Shown here: positions 7,760 through 15,877 of the stretch, piece by piece | Position numbering within the stretch: the stretch's first letter is position 1 | Layout: every line of letters begins with the position of its first letter | Source of the DNA: an uncultured Bacillaceae bacterium | Lineage (GTDB): Bacteria; Bacillota; Bacilli; Bacillales; Caldibacillaceae | DNA: 26,800 nucleotides | Assembly (NCBI GenBank): GCA_937934645.1 | Contig: CALGYZ010000100.1 | Coordinates: forward strand, 1 to 26,800 | Direction of reading: 5' to 3' | Position numbers and translations under genes: made by a program | Notes under the pieces: generated by a model | Told to the model about the DNA's origin: nothing | The model's input: only the letters and a program-made list of their open reading frames with translations | The model's database searches: none

Positions 7760-8182
7760 TTAAGCATTGAAAATCATCATCGTTGAAACGGTTGAGCAGC
7801 ATTTTTTTCCATTTTGTAAAATTTCTCCCGTCAAATATGCCGTTCGTTTTCCCTTATTGACCACTTTTGCTTTCACGACGGCTTTTCCTGTGGTCACCGG
7901 GCGGTGAAAGGTCGTATGGAGATCAACCGTTGTAAACCCCTGTTCATCATTTAATAAAGAAGCAATTGCATAGGCCATCATAATGTCTGTGGCAGCTGCA
8001 AGAAAACCACCCATCGTTACCCCGTTTCCGTTGATAAATTTTTCATCCACTTCCCAGATTCCTTCTGCATATCCGTTTTCCATCCGGATCGGATCGATTT
8101 GCATCGTGATATCACAATTCGGCGGTTGTTTTTCTTTCGAAAGCACTTTCGGAAAATCGGATATTTTAAATGGTTCTTTCAT
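7760..8182 (-). CDS. Hotdog-fold acyl-CoA thioesterase-like protein
   Basis: This 140-residue protein has the length and pattern of the PaaI/YbgC-like hotdog thioesterases. The central helix is NGVTMGGFLAAATDIMMAYA (about residues 53-72), followed by TTVDLHTTFHRPV and a beta-sheet end. The usual His before the GG pair (HGG) is Met here, while the Asp in AATD remains, so catalysis may differ from the upstream PaaI-like gene. ATG 8182 is chosen because GGTGG (plus 8191-8195) is 8 nt away. A TTG at 8215 would lengthen it by 11 residues. It is the last gene of the phenylacetate operon, 41 nt after the other thioesterase. It probably hydrolyses or salvages a CoA intermediate; the substrate is unknown. 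Confidence 0.82.
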   Translation of the reverse strand: MKEPFKISDFPKVLSKEKQPPNCDITMQIDPIRMENGYAEGIWEVDEKFINGNGVTMGGFLAAATDIMMAYAIASLLNDEQGFTTVDLHTTFHRPVTTGKAVVKAKVVNKGKRTAYLTGEILQNGKKCCSTVSTMMIFNA

Positions 8183-8223
8183 ATTGTTCACCACCGTTAT
8201 GACAAAACCCGGCAAAAATCCGG

Positions 8224-8673
8224 TTATTGATCGTCCACAGGAACAAAATATTCACTTTTCCGGTAACAAATCGCATCAACGGTTGCGATGATGTCATTCC
8301 TACAGGTAACGGTAATCCGGTAAAAACCGATCCGGTTCGTGCGTTTTTCTTCTGTTGCCGTTGCGGTCAGAAGATCCCCGGACCGTACGGCTTTGATAAA
8401 ATTGGCGGTTGTTGATAATCCGACGGATACTTTCCCGTATGAGTTACAAGCCAGTGCGAAAGCGTAATCGGCCAGTGTGTATATAACCCCGCCGTGTACC
8501 GTAGAATGGGCGTTCAGCATGTAGGGTTCCGTTTTTAACCGGACAACCGCTTTACCAGCGGATAATTCAACAACTTCAATCCCGAGATGCCGGGCAAATT
8601 CATCACCTTCGAGTTTATCTAAAATTTCCTGTTGATGCGCTTCGTGAATTTGGACTTCGTCACGGACGTTCAC
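8224..8673 (-). CDS. paaI: PaaI-like hydroxyphenylacetyl-CoA thioesterase
   Basis: The 149-residue hotdog protein contains HGGVIYTLADYAFALACNS (60-78), the PaaI signature with H60 and D69. PaaI removes CoA from ring-hydroxylated or stalled phenylacetyl-CoA products, freeing trapped CoA. The GTG start at 8671-8673 overlaps the TGA of the upstream flavoprotein gene (GTGA), and GGGGG sits 7 nt upstream, so translation is coupled. N-terminal residues 1-25 are charged and helical. Membership of the phenylacetate operon supports the call. Confidence 0.9.
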   Translation of the reverse strand: MNVRDEVQIHEAHQQEILDKLEGDEFARHLGIEVVELSAGKAVVRLKTEPYMLNAHSTVHGGVIYTLADYAFALACNSYGKVSVGLSTTANFIKAVRSGDLLTATATEEKRTNRIGFYRITVTCRNDIIATVDAICYRKSEYFVPVDDQ

Positions 8674-9647
8674 AAATATTCCCCCTTGTATCCGGATAAA
8701 AGTACGTTTCCGGCAACTTCCAATGATTTTTCCGCTTCTTTCATCATCCGTTCAAACAGCTGTTTCACGGTTGGTAGATCATCGATTAAACCGGCAATTT
8801 GACCGGCTGTCATAAAGCCGTTTTCGGGATCGCCGTCAACAGCCCCGATTTTATGAATTTCTTCGCTTGTTTTCTGTTCGTATTCTTCCATACCGGCATT
8901 TTCTTTTTCCAAATGCAATAGTTTTTCAGCATACTCATTCTTTAAAATTCTCCGTATTTTCTTAAACTTCCGGCCGACAATAACCGTGGCTTCATCATTA
9001 GCTTCTAGAATCGCCTGTTTATAGGCCGGATGATAGCCGGCTTCTTTCGTCGCTACGAGACGTGTTCCCATTTGCACCCCTGTTGCGCCGAGGGCGAAAA
9101 CGGCCGCCAAACCTTTGCCGTCCGCAATACCCCCTGCGGCAATAACCGGAATATCGACTGCTTTTACAACCTGGGGAATTAACGTTAATGACGTGCTTTC
9201 ATTCGGTGAATTCAACCCGGCTGCCTCATAACCTTCACAGACGACGAGATCGGCGCCGTGCTTTTCTGCTTTTTTCGCCTGGCGGACGGTAGAGGTGACA
9301 CAAATCACTTTGATTCCGTATTTTTTAAACATGTCGATAAACGGTGCAGGGTTCCCGGCAGATAAAGATACAACGGGAATTTTCAGCTCGATTAAGGCCC
9401 TGGCAACGGCTTCCGGATCGGGGTGAACCGTGATGGGAATATTCACGCAGACCGGTTGATCCGTCAAACTTAACATTATGTCAATTTTTTCCTTTAAAGC
9501 ATCAACGGACAATGTGCCGGCACCGATTGTTCCGAGACCGCCCGCATTGGAAACGGCCGCTGCCAGCCCGGGATCGCTAATATTTCCCATTCCCCCTTGA
9601 ATAATCGGATACTTGATCTTTAAAATGTCCGTTACCGGATTTCCCAC
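8670..9647 (-). CDS. Nitronate monooxygenase / FabK-like FMN enzyme
   Basis: This 325-residue TIM-barrel flavoprotein has the N-terminal PIIQGGMGNISDPGLAAAVSNAGGLGTIGA block (about 14-43) and the FMN phosphate-binding AAGGIADGKGL...GATGVQMGTRL region (about 171-197), as in the nitronate monooxygenase / enoyl-ACP reductase FabK family. The GTG at 9645-9647 is preferred because AGGAGG (plus 9655-9660) is 7 nt upstream; an in-frame ATG at 9668 would place that ribosome site inside the gene. It lies between paaX and paaI in the phenylacetate operon. Its substrate is not evident; removal of a side product or an oxidative step is possible, but this is inference. Confidence 0.88.
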   Translation of the reverse strand: MGNPVTDILKIKYPIIQGGMGNISDPGLAAAVSNAGGLGTIGAGTLSVDALKEKIDIMLSLTDQPVCVNIPITVHPDPEAVARALIELKIPVVSLSAGNPAPFIDMFKKYGIKVICVTSTVRQAKKAEKHGADLVVCEGYEAAGLNSPNESTSLTLIPQVVKAVDIPVIAAGGIADGKGLAAVFALGATGVQMGTRLVATKEAGYHPAYKQAILEANDEATVIVGRKFKKIRRILKNEYAEKLLHLEKENAGMEEYEQKTSEEIHKIGAVDGDPENGFMTAGQIAGLIDDLPTVKQLFERMMKEAEKSLEVAGNVLLSGYKGEYL

Positions 9648-9692
9648 CTTACCCCCTCCTTTACACATGTAAGGCTTAAGAGATTCTTTCCT

Positions 9693-10541
9693 TTATTTCC
9701 GCACAGGTTGTTCGTAACCTTTGGCAAAGATTTTGACGAAAAAATGATTAGCATTCGTTTCGAGCAATGAATAATACTGATGGAACAAAGATGCCGCCTC
9801 GTTCCGTTTCCATTCGCCTGGCAACAACTCCTCAGGCAACCCGGGATCGACGAATAATGATTTGCGGTATTCATGGACGAGCATCGTTCGTTTAACAAAA
9901 CATTCTTCTTCGTCCAATTTTCCTTGTTTCATTTTTCGTTGATCCGTTTTATAATGATTTTCAAACATTTGGATAAATTGTTCGTACGTCTCGTTAATTT
10001 TTTCGATATCCCAATATTGCAGTATAATTTCTTTATTGCTTTTCGGTCCGAGATTTTCCGAAACAAAAAAATTGACGTACTCTTCAATTTGATACTTTTG
10101 GATGATCGTTTGCACTTGTTCCTCCAAATTATTCGGTGTGATCCACGCCCCGTTCGTTAAGGGGGCAAAACCGCTCCACACCAGTTCATTGCGCAATTGA
10201 TCACGTATTTTCCGTTTATCCTCCGGAATGGTATAAAAAAGAATCCGCCATTTCCCGTCCCATTTTTCCGGTTCAATCTGGTAAATACGGACGGCAGCTT
10301 CATTCGTTCTTTTTTTCCCGTATTCCGTCAAAGAATAGTAGCTTTTATTCCCTTCTTTCCGGCTTGTCAGCCAGTTTTGCCGGCTCATCCGGGAAACAGC
10401 GGCGCGGACGGATTGCTCGTTATGGCCGAATGCTTCCAATAATTCAATTAAGCTGCCGATCCATATTTCATTTCCGAAATGGCGGATATAATCACCGTAC
10501 AAGGTAATAATTAACGATCGGGTATTCGGTTTTTTACTCAT
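9693..10541 (-). CDS. paaX: PaaX, phenylacetyl-CoA-responsive repressor
   Basis: The 282-residue protein has the N-terminal PaaX winged-helix domain (NTRSLIITLYGDYIRHFG, about 6-23; recognition region EQSVRAAVSRMSRQNWL, about 42-58). A central domain includes WRILFYTIPEDKRKIRDQLRNEL, and a C-terminal PaaX domain carries conserved LVHEYRKSLFVDPGLPEELLPGEW. In Proteobacteria PaaX represses paa promoters and is released by phenylacetyl-CoA. Its position inside the operon suggests autoregulation. Candidate operators are the boxes at 22418-22432 and 22586-22600. A modest AAGGA ribosome site precedes the ATG. Confidence 0.94.
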   Translation of the reverse strand: MSKKPNTRSLIITLYGDYIRHFGNEIWIGSLIELLEAFGHNEQSVRAAVSRMSRQNWLTSRKEGNKSYYSLTEYGKKRTNEAAVRIYQIEPEKWDGKWRILFYTIPEDKRKIRDQLRNELVWSGFAPLTNGAWITPNNLEEQVQTIIQKYQIEEYVNFFVSENLGPKSNKEIILQYWDIEKINETYEQFIQMFENHYKTDQRKMKQGKLDEEECFVKRTMLVHEYRKSLFVDPGLPEELLPGEWKRNEAASLFHQYYSLLETNANHFFVKIFAKGYEQPVRK

Positions 10542-10579
10542 TTTTTAAACATCCTTTTGAACGATCCTTTACACCCCAG

Positions 10580-11356
10580 TTACTCGCCGAAAAATTGCGG
10601 GGCGCGTTTTTCTTTAAACGCCCGCAGCGCTTCTTGACGGTCTTTCGTCGGAATGGTATGATCATACGCATTTCTTTCAATTTGCAGACCGGTTTTGATA
10701 TCCGTGTTCAGACCGTTCCGGATGGCAAATTTTGCCATTCTTACGGCAATCGGGGCATTTTTTAATATTTCGTTTGCGAAATCTTTACATTCTTTCATTA
10801 ATTCAGATTCTACAACAACTTTATTTAAAATTCCATAATCATACGCTTCTTTCGCTGTAAGTTTTTTCGCCATCAGGATCATTTCCATTGCCCGGGAAGG
10901 ACCGATCAGGCGCGGCAGGCGCTGCGTTCCGCCGGCTCCCGGAATAATCCCCATGCTCGTTTCTGTCAATCCAAGGACAGCATTTTCGGAAGCGATGCGG
11001 AAGTCGCAAGAAATGGCAAGTTCAAAACCGCCTCCGAGCGCATAGCCGTTGACCGCCGCAATGGTCGGCTGGGGCAGGTCGGCAATGCTGTCGAAGACAT
11101 CACTGATTTTTTTGACATTTCTCCGGACTTCCCTTTCATTTAATGTTCTCCGCTCTTTTAAGTCAGCGCCGGCGCTGAACGCTTTATTGCCGGCGCCGGT
11201 GAAAATCACAACATGGACATCTTTGTTTAAGTGAAGGTCAGCGACGACTTGATCCAGTTCGTCCAATGTTTTATAGTCAAGCGAATTCAATACTTCCGGA
11301 CGGTTAATCGTTACCGTCGCCAGTTTTCCATCGATCTCCAGTAAAACATTATCCAA
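10580..11356 (-). CDS. Enoyl-CoA hydratase (third crotonase of the paa operon)
   Basis: This 258-residue crotonase has the oxyanion-hole segment AFSAGADLKE (59-68) and both hydratase glutamates, E112 in GGGFELAISCD and E132 in TETSMGIIPGAGG, so it should be an active enoyl-CoA hydratase. The TTG at 11354-11356 is preferred: GGAGGG (plus 11364-11369) is 7 nt upstream and the thiolase stop is at 11371. Extending further would run into the thiolase gene. It could hydrate 2,3-dehydroadipyl-CoA, or supply the ring-opening hydratase activity that the E. coli pathway obtains from the missing PaaZ. Which of these two roles it fills cannot be told from sequence. Confidence 0.9.
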   Translation of the reverse strand: MDNVLLEIDGKLATVTINRPEVLNSLDYKTLDELDQVVADLHLNKDVHVVIFTGAGNKAFSAGADLKERRTLNEREVRRNVKKISDVFDSIADLPQPTIAAVNGYALGGGFELAISCDFRIASENAVLGLTETSMGIIPGAGGTQRLPRLIGPSRAMEMILMAKKLTAKEAYDYGILNKVVVESELMKECKDFANEILKNAPIAVRMAKFAIRNGLNTDIKTGLQIERNAYDHTIPTKDRQEALRAFKEKRAPQFFGE

Positions 11357-11370
11357 CGAGAATCCCTCCG

Positions 11371-12573
11371 TTACACTTTTTCCACGATGGTGGCAATTCC
11401 CTGGCCGACACCGATACACATCGTTGCCAGTCCCCGTTTCACGTTATCCCTTCTTTTCATTTCATGAACGAGAGTTGTTAATATTCTTGCCCCGCTGGCT
11501 CCGAGCGGATGGCCAAGGGCGATCGCCCCTCCGTTGACGTTAACGATCTCCGGATTTAAATCGAGCTGCCGGATGCATTCAATGGACTGGGAAGCAAAGG
11601 CTTCGTTCAATTCGACGAGATCGATGTCGGATATAGATAAGTCCGCCCGTTTCAATGCTTTTCTAGTAGCATAAATCGGGCCTAGACCCATAACGGCCGG
11701 TTCCAGGCCAGCGGTGGCTGATGCTACATAGCGGGCCAACGGTTTTAAATTTAGTTCTTCTGCTTTCTCTGCACTCATTAATAAGACGGCAGAAGCTCCG
11801 TCATTGACACCCGAGGCGTTCCCGGCGGTGATCGTTCCTCCCTCAAACAACGGCTTTAACTTCGCCAGAACTTCCCTTGTTGTATTCGGACGGGGATGTT
11901 CGTCGGTATCCACGGTGACCGTTTCCCCTTTTTTCGTCGTATAAGTAACCGGAACAATTTCATCCCGGAACCTTCCGTTTTCCATAGCCGCCTTTGTTTT
12001 CATCTGGCTCTGATAGGCAAACTCATCCTGTTCCTCCCTGGTAATCCCGTACCGCTTAGCCACATTTTCCGCGGTTTGCGGCATGCTGTCGGCACCGAAT
12101 TTTTCTTCGATTTTCGGGTTTGTGAACCTCCAGCCGATCGTTGTGTCGTACAATTGCGGATTGCCCCGCGGGAAATCGACTTCCGGCTTTGCCATAACAA
12201 ACGGCGCACGGGTCATGCTTTCCGTTCCACCAGCAATGTAAATATCCCCATCGCCAACGGCAATGGCCCGGGCGGCCATATTAACGGCATCCAGGCCGGA
12301 ACCGCACAGACGGTTCACGGTTGTACCGGAGACATGGATCGGAAGCCCGGCCAGCAATACAGCCATGCGGGCGACATTCCGATTTTCCTCTCCGGCCCCG
12401 TTGGCATTGCCCAAAATGACTTCCTCAATTTCATCTTCCGGAACTTCCGGATTCCGGTCCAACAGAGCCCTGATGACAAGAGCGGCCATGTCATCCGGAC
12501 GCACATTTTTCAATGCCCCTTTGTAACGTCCCACCGGTGTTCTCACTGCATCAATAATGACTACGTCTCGCAT
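11371..12573 (-). CDS. paaJ: Thiolase, 3-oxoadipyl-CoA/3-oxo-5,6-dehydrosuberyl-CoA type (PaaJ)
   Basis: This 400-residue thiolase has all active residues: nucleophile C90 in NRLCGSG, NEAFA (323-327), H355 in GGAIALGHPLGASG and C386 in CIGVGQG. The thiolase of the pathway cleaves both the first C8 oxo-acyl-CoA and 3-oxoadipyl-CoA to acetyl-CoA and succinyl-CoA. Sequence resemblance to PcaF/PaaJ plus the operon context supports this over a general acetyl-CoA acetyltransferase. The ATG at 12573 follows AAAGGGG at about 10 nt. The neighbours are paaH upstream and a crotonase gene starting 14 nt downstream. Confidence 0.9.
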   Translation of the reverse strand: MRDVVIIDAVRTPVGRYKGALKNVRPDDMAALVIRALLDRNPEVPEDEIEEVILGNANGAGEENRNVARMAVLLAGLPIHVSGTTVNRLCGSGLDAVNMAARAIAVGDGDIYIAGGTESMTRAPFVMAKPEVDFPRGNPQLYDTTIGWRFTNPKIEEKFGADSMPQTAENVAKRYGITREEQDEFAYQSQMKTKAAMENGRFRDEIVPVTYTTKKGETVTVDTDEHPRPNTTREVLAKLKPLFEGGTITAGNASGVNDGASAVLLMSAEKAEELNLKPLARYVASATAGLEPAVMGLGPIYATRKALKRADLSISDIDLVELNEAFASQSIECIRQLDLNPEIVNVNGGAIALGHPLGASGARILTTLVHEMKRRDNVKRGLATMCIGVGQGIATIVEKV

Positions 12574-12590
12574 ATGCTGATTTCCCCTTT

Positions 12591-13445
12591 CTATTTCTTC
12601 GTATAATCATAAACGCCTCTGCCAGTCTTTCTGCCGAGCCGTCCGGCCTTAACATATTGCTCCAGCAACGGGGCGGGACGATATTTTTCGCCCAGTTTGC
12701 TATGTAAATAACGAAGGTTGTTTAACCGGACATCCAATCCGACCAGGTCTGCTAGTTCGAAAGGTCCCATCGGATGGTTGAGTCCGAGTTTAATTGCTTT
12801 ATCAATTTCCTCAGGTGTTCCCACACCTTCTTGTAACATATAGAACGCTTCATTTCCGATTAAGCAATTGATCCGGCTTGTGACAAAGCCGGGGAATTCA
12901 TTGACGGTAACGGTTTCTTTCCCCATGCGTTTCGCTGCTTGTTTCACAGCTTCGACGGTTTCATCACTGGTATCGAGCCCCCGAATAATTTCAACGAGTT
13001 TCATTTTATGAACCGGGTTAAAGAAGTGCATGGCGATAACCGATTCCGGGCGGCTCGTAAATGAACCGATTTCTGTCGGGCTCATCGTGGATGTATTCGT
13101 TGCAAAAATGCAATGTTTCGGCGCAACTTTATCGATTGTTTCGAAAACATCCTTTTTAATTTCAATTTTTTCCGGAACGGCTTCGATGATCAGATCGGCG
13201 CTTTTCGCCGCTGACTTTAAGTCAGTCGTATAGAATAAACTGTTCCGGACATTTTCCGCTTCCTGTTCGGTCAGTTTTTCCCGTGCAAGTCCTTTAATGA
13301 TGATTTTTTCAATTTCATTTTTTGCGTTTTCCAAAATATCGTCGCTTACATCCACCAGCGTAACATTATATCCGCCGAGCGCGCCGACATAGGCGATTTC
13401 CCTGCCCATCACCCCGCCGCCGACAACCACAAGCTGTTCAGTCAT
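12591..13445 (-). CDS. paaH: 3-hydroxyacyl-CoA dehydrogenase (PaaH)
   Basis: The 284-residue protein has the normal length of short 3-hydroxyacyl-CoA dehydrogenases. An NAD-binding GGGVMG motif (9-14), catalytic H140 in AMHFFNPVHKMKLVEI with its partner E152, and the C-terminal helical dimer domain (NHPMGPFELADLVGLD) are visible. It oxidises 3-hydroxyadipyl-CoA to 3-oxoadipyl-CoA. ATG 13445 is chosen from GAAAGGA (plus 13454-13460, 8 nt away). A longer frame to 13505 would run into the preceding hairpin and lacks a ribosome site. A 13-bp hairpin separates it from the aldehyde dehydrogenase gene upstream. Confidence 0.93.
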   Translation of the reverse strand: MTEQLVVVGGGVMGREIAYVGALGGYNVTLVDVSDDILENAKNEIEKIIIKGLAREKLTEQEAENVRNSLFYTTDLKSAAKSADLIIEAVPEKIEIKKDVFETIDKVAPKHCIFATNTSTMSPTEIGSFTSRPESVIAMHFFNPVHKMKLVEIIRGLDTSDETVEAVKQAAKRMGKETVTVNEFPGFVTSRINCLIGNEAFYMLQEGVGTPEEIDKAIKLGLNHPMGPFELADLVGLDVRLNNLRYLHSKLGEKYRPAPLLEQYVKAGRLGRKTGRGVYDYTKK

Positions 13446-13477
13446 GACGATCATCCTTTCTTTATATGTAGTGGAAA

Positions 13478-13521
13478 GAAAATAGCGAACCGGGTAAAAA
13501 CCCAAACAGTTCGCTATTTTC
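13478..13521 (-). terminator. Intra-operon hairpin, attenuator or partial terminator
   Basis: Arms of 13 nt (plus 13478-13490 and 13509-13521) are perfect inverted repeats reading GAAAATAGCGAAC on the minus strand, with a nested GGGT/ACCC pair in the loop. On the minus strand the arm ends in TTTTC, followed by TTTCC, so the hairpin can reduce read-through from the aldehyde dehydrogenase gene into paaH or protect the upstream mRNA end. A T-rich tract also follows on the plus strand. Confidence 0.72.
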
Positions 13522-13547
13522 TTTTGTTTTCAAATGTAAAAGCGGAA

Positions 13548-15068
13548 TTATAAGTTAAACGGGTTCAGCGGTTTTTCCCCAGTGTAAGCCAGGACGCTCT
13601 TTGTTTCGGTATAAAGATCCAATGTCTCAATACCAAGTTCGCGTCCGAAGCCGGATTGTTTATATCCGCCAAACGGAGTTCCCGGGAAAGCGGAGAACGG
13701 GCTGTTTACCATAATGACTCCGGCCTGGATTCCGTCGGCTACCCGTTTAATCAAGGCCTGGTCTTTTGCCCAAATGGCTGCAGCAAGACCGTAAATTGTG
13801 TCATTGGCCAGATCAATCACTTCTTTTTCATCCTTAAATTTCATGGCTACAACTACCGGCCCGAAAATTTCCTCCTGGGCGATTTTCATGTCGTTGGTCA
13901 CATTTGTAATCAATGTCGGGGCATACCAGTATCCATTTTCAAAGCCTTCCACTTTCAGTTTTTCTCCCCCTAATGCGACCGTTGCCCCGTCTTTTACAGC
14001 CTCTTTTACATATTGATCAATCCGGTCAAGCTGTGCCTGGCTGATGATGGCACCCACATGGGTTTCTTTGGAGAACGGATCTCCGACAACGAGCTTTTTC
14101 GATTTTTCAATGAACTTTTCAATAAACTCGTCATAAATGCTTTCATGGATGAACAGTCTTGATCTAGCTTCACAGGATTGACCGGTATTGTAGTAAATAC
14201 CGAAAATGGATCCGTTAACCGCAGCTTCGAGATCCGCATCCGGGAAAATGATGTTCGGTGATTTACCGCCCAATTCCAATGTAACTCGCTTTAACGTTTC
14301 TGAAGCTTTGGCCATAATGTCTTTTCCTGTTGTTGTTTCACCGGTAAAGGCGATTTTATCGATTTTTTCATGTTCAGCGATATAAGAACCAATCTCTGAA
14401 CCCGGTCCGGTAATAACATTAACAACTCCCGCAGGTACACCGGCTGCATGGCAAATTTCTGTTAATAAAATCGCAGTAATCGGTGTCAGGCTTGCCGGTT
14501 TTAATATTACAGAGCATCCTGCAGCGATGGCGGGCGCGATTTTCCATGCAGCCATCATCATCGGATAGTTCCACGGGATAATTTGGCCGCATACCCCAAC
14601 CGGCTCTTTTACGGTATAGTTGAAGAATTTGGAAGGCAGGTTGTTCACTGCCCCGCGATGGCCGATAATCGCAGCGGCGTAAAATTCAAAGTCTTCAATC
14701 GCCTGCATGATCTGTCCCTGGGCAGCTCCGACCGTTTTTCCGGAGTTGAGCACTTCCATTTCCACCAGCTCATCGAATCGCTCCCGCATAATTGCGGCAA
14801 TTCTATTTAAAACACGGCTTCTTCTGGATGCCGGGTAATGTCTCCATTTTCCGTGGTCAAAAGCATTTCTGGCAGCTTCAACGGCCCGGTCCACATCTTC
14901 CTTGGTTCCTTTCGGTACTTCGGCAATTTTTTCCCCGGTTGCCGGGTTGAACACATCCATGGTTTCCCCGGAAACGGAATCTACCGGCTCACCGTTGATG
15001 ATCATTTGGTATTTTTCGCGCTTATACTCCTTCGGGAATACAGCTTGTTCTTGCTTTGTCTTTAACAT
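13548..15068 (-). CDS. Aldehyde dehydrogenase of the phenylacetate operon
   Basis: This 506-residue NAD(P)-dependent aldehyde dehydrogenase has PWNYPM (165-170, with N167), the general base E265 in LELGGKS and nucleophile C299 in NTGQSCEARSR. It resembles the betaine/phenylacetaldehyde dehydrogenase branch. There is no C-terminal MaoC-type hydratase domain, unlike E. coli PaaZ (about 680 residues). It may oxidise the ring-cleavage semialdehyde, as the stand-alone PacL-type enzymes do, or phenylacetaldehyde to phenylacetate. ATG 15068 is preferred since AAGGAG (plus 15077-15082) is 8 nt away; the longer GTG start at 15077 would overlap that site. Confidence 0.92.
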   Translation of the reverse strand: MLKTKQEQAVFPKEYKREKYQMIINGEPVDSVSGETMDVFNPATGEKIAEVPKGTKEDVDRAVEAARNAFDHGKWRHYPASRRSRVLNRIAAIMRERFDELVEMEVLNSGKTVGAAQGQIMQAIEDFEFYAAAIIGHRGAVNNLPSKFFNYTVKEPVGVCGQIIPWNYPMMMAAWKIAPAIAAGCSVILKPASLTPITAILLTEICHAAGVPAGVVNVITGPGSEIGSYIAEHEKIDKIAFTGETTTGKDIMAKASETLKRVTLELGGKSPNIIFPDADLEAAVNGSIFGIYYNTGQSCEARSRLFIHESIYDEFIEKFIEKSKKLVVGDPFSKETHVGAIISQAQLDRIDQYVKEAVKDGATVALGGEKLKVEGFENGYWYAPTLITNVTNDMKIAQEEIFGPVVVAMKFKDEKEVIDLANDTIYGLAAAIWAKDQALIKRVADGIQAGVIMVNSPFSAFPGTPFGGYKQSGFGRELGIETLDLYTETKSVLAYTGEKPLNPFNL

Positions 15069-15091
15069 GTCCACCACTCCTTACTGTGTAG

Positions 15092-15865
15092 TTAATTTCC
15101 TTGAAACTCTGGTTGTCTTTTTTCCAAAAACGCCCGGACCCCTTCTTTGAAATCATTGGTCCTGCCGGCGATGGTTTGCGCATATGCTTCATATTCCAAA
15201 TACTCTTCCAATGTGGCATCATTGCTTTTCCGAACCAGCCGTTTGATTAAACCAATCGCCTTAGTCGGCATTTGCGCCAGTCTTTCAGCAAAAGCCTGTG
15301 TCTCAGTCTCTAATTCTTCGTGACTGACGACTTTGGTCACGAGGCCGATCGCTTCTGCTTCATGTGCCGGAATTTTTTCTCCAAGGATCGATAATTCCAA
15401 TGCTTTGGCATTACCAACCAGACGGGTTAAGTAGTATATATTTCCGGTATCCGGCACCAGGCCGATATTGATAAAGGCATTTAAGAAAGATGCTTTTTCC
15501 GATGCTATGCGGAAATCACAAGCCAATGCCAGACTAAATCCGGCGCCGGCGCTCGCTCCGTTTACTGCGGCGATCACCGGTTTTTCAAATTTCGTCAGCT
15601 CCAAAAGCATCGGCGTGTAACGTGTCCGGATAATTTCGCCGAGTTCGGCATTCTCATCCAGACTTTTTAAATCTTCGCCGGCACAAAATGCCCGGCCCGC
15701 CCCCGTGATGACGAGCGCTCGGACTTGACCGTCCCTGCCGGCGGTTTTTAAATATTGAATAATTTCTTTATTCATCGTTTCCGTAAAGGCATTGAGTTGA
15801 TCAGGACGGTTTAACGTCAGCCAGGCGACCTTATTTTTTACCTCATATGTAACGGTTTCACCCAT
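15092..15865 (-). CDS. paaG: PaaG-like 1,2-epoxyphenylacetyl-CoA isomerase
   Basis: The 257-residue crotonase has the oxyanion-hole segment AFCAGEDLK (59-67). It lacks both hydratase glutamates: GFSLALACD has Ser at 111, and the equivalent of the second Glu is N133. It keeps D139 in INIGLVPDTGN, the catalytic Asp position of PaaG-type isomerases. PaaG turns the ring-1,2-epoxide into the oxepin-CoA ready for ring opening. AGGAGG is about 8 nt before the ATG. It lies 12 nt after the PaaF-like gene and 23 nt before the aldehyde dehydrogenase. Confidence 0.9.
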   Translation of the reverse strand: MGETVTYEVKNKVAWLTLNRPDQLNAFTETMNKEIIQYLKTAGRDGQVRALVITGAGRAFCAGEDLKSLDENAELGEIIRTRYTPMLLELTKFEKPVIAAVNGASAGAGFSLALACDFRIASEKASFLNAFINIGLVPDTGNIYYLTRLVGNAKALELSILGEKIPAHEAEAIGLVTKVVSHEELETETQAFAERLAQMPTKAIGLIKRLVRKSNDATLEEYLEYEAYAQTIAGRTNDFKEGVRAFLEKRQPEFQGN

Positions 15866-15877
15866 CCGGAAAACCTC

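Noticed and set aside
11896..12606. 236-codon plus-strand open frame
   Set aside because: It lies wholly opposite the thiolase and paaH genes, which have full families and catalytic residues; its translation is Phe/Arg-rich and has no family features.
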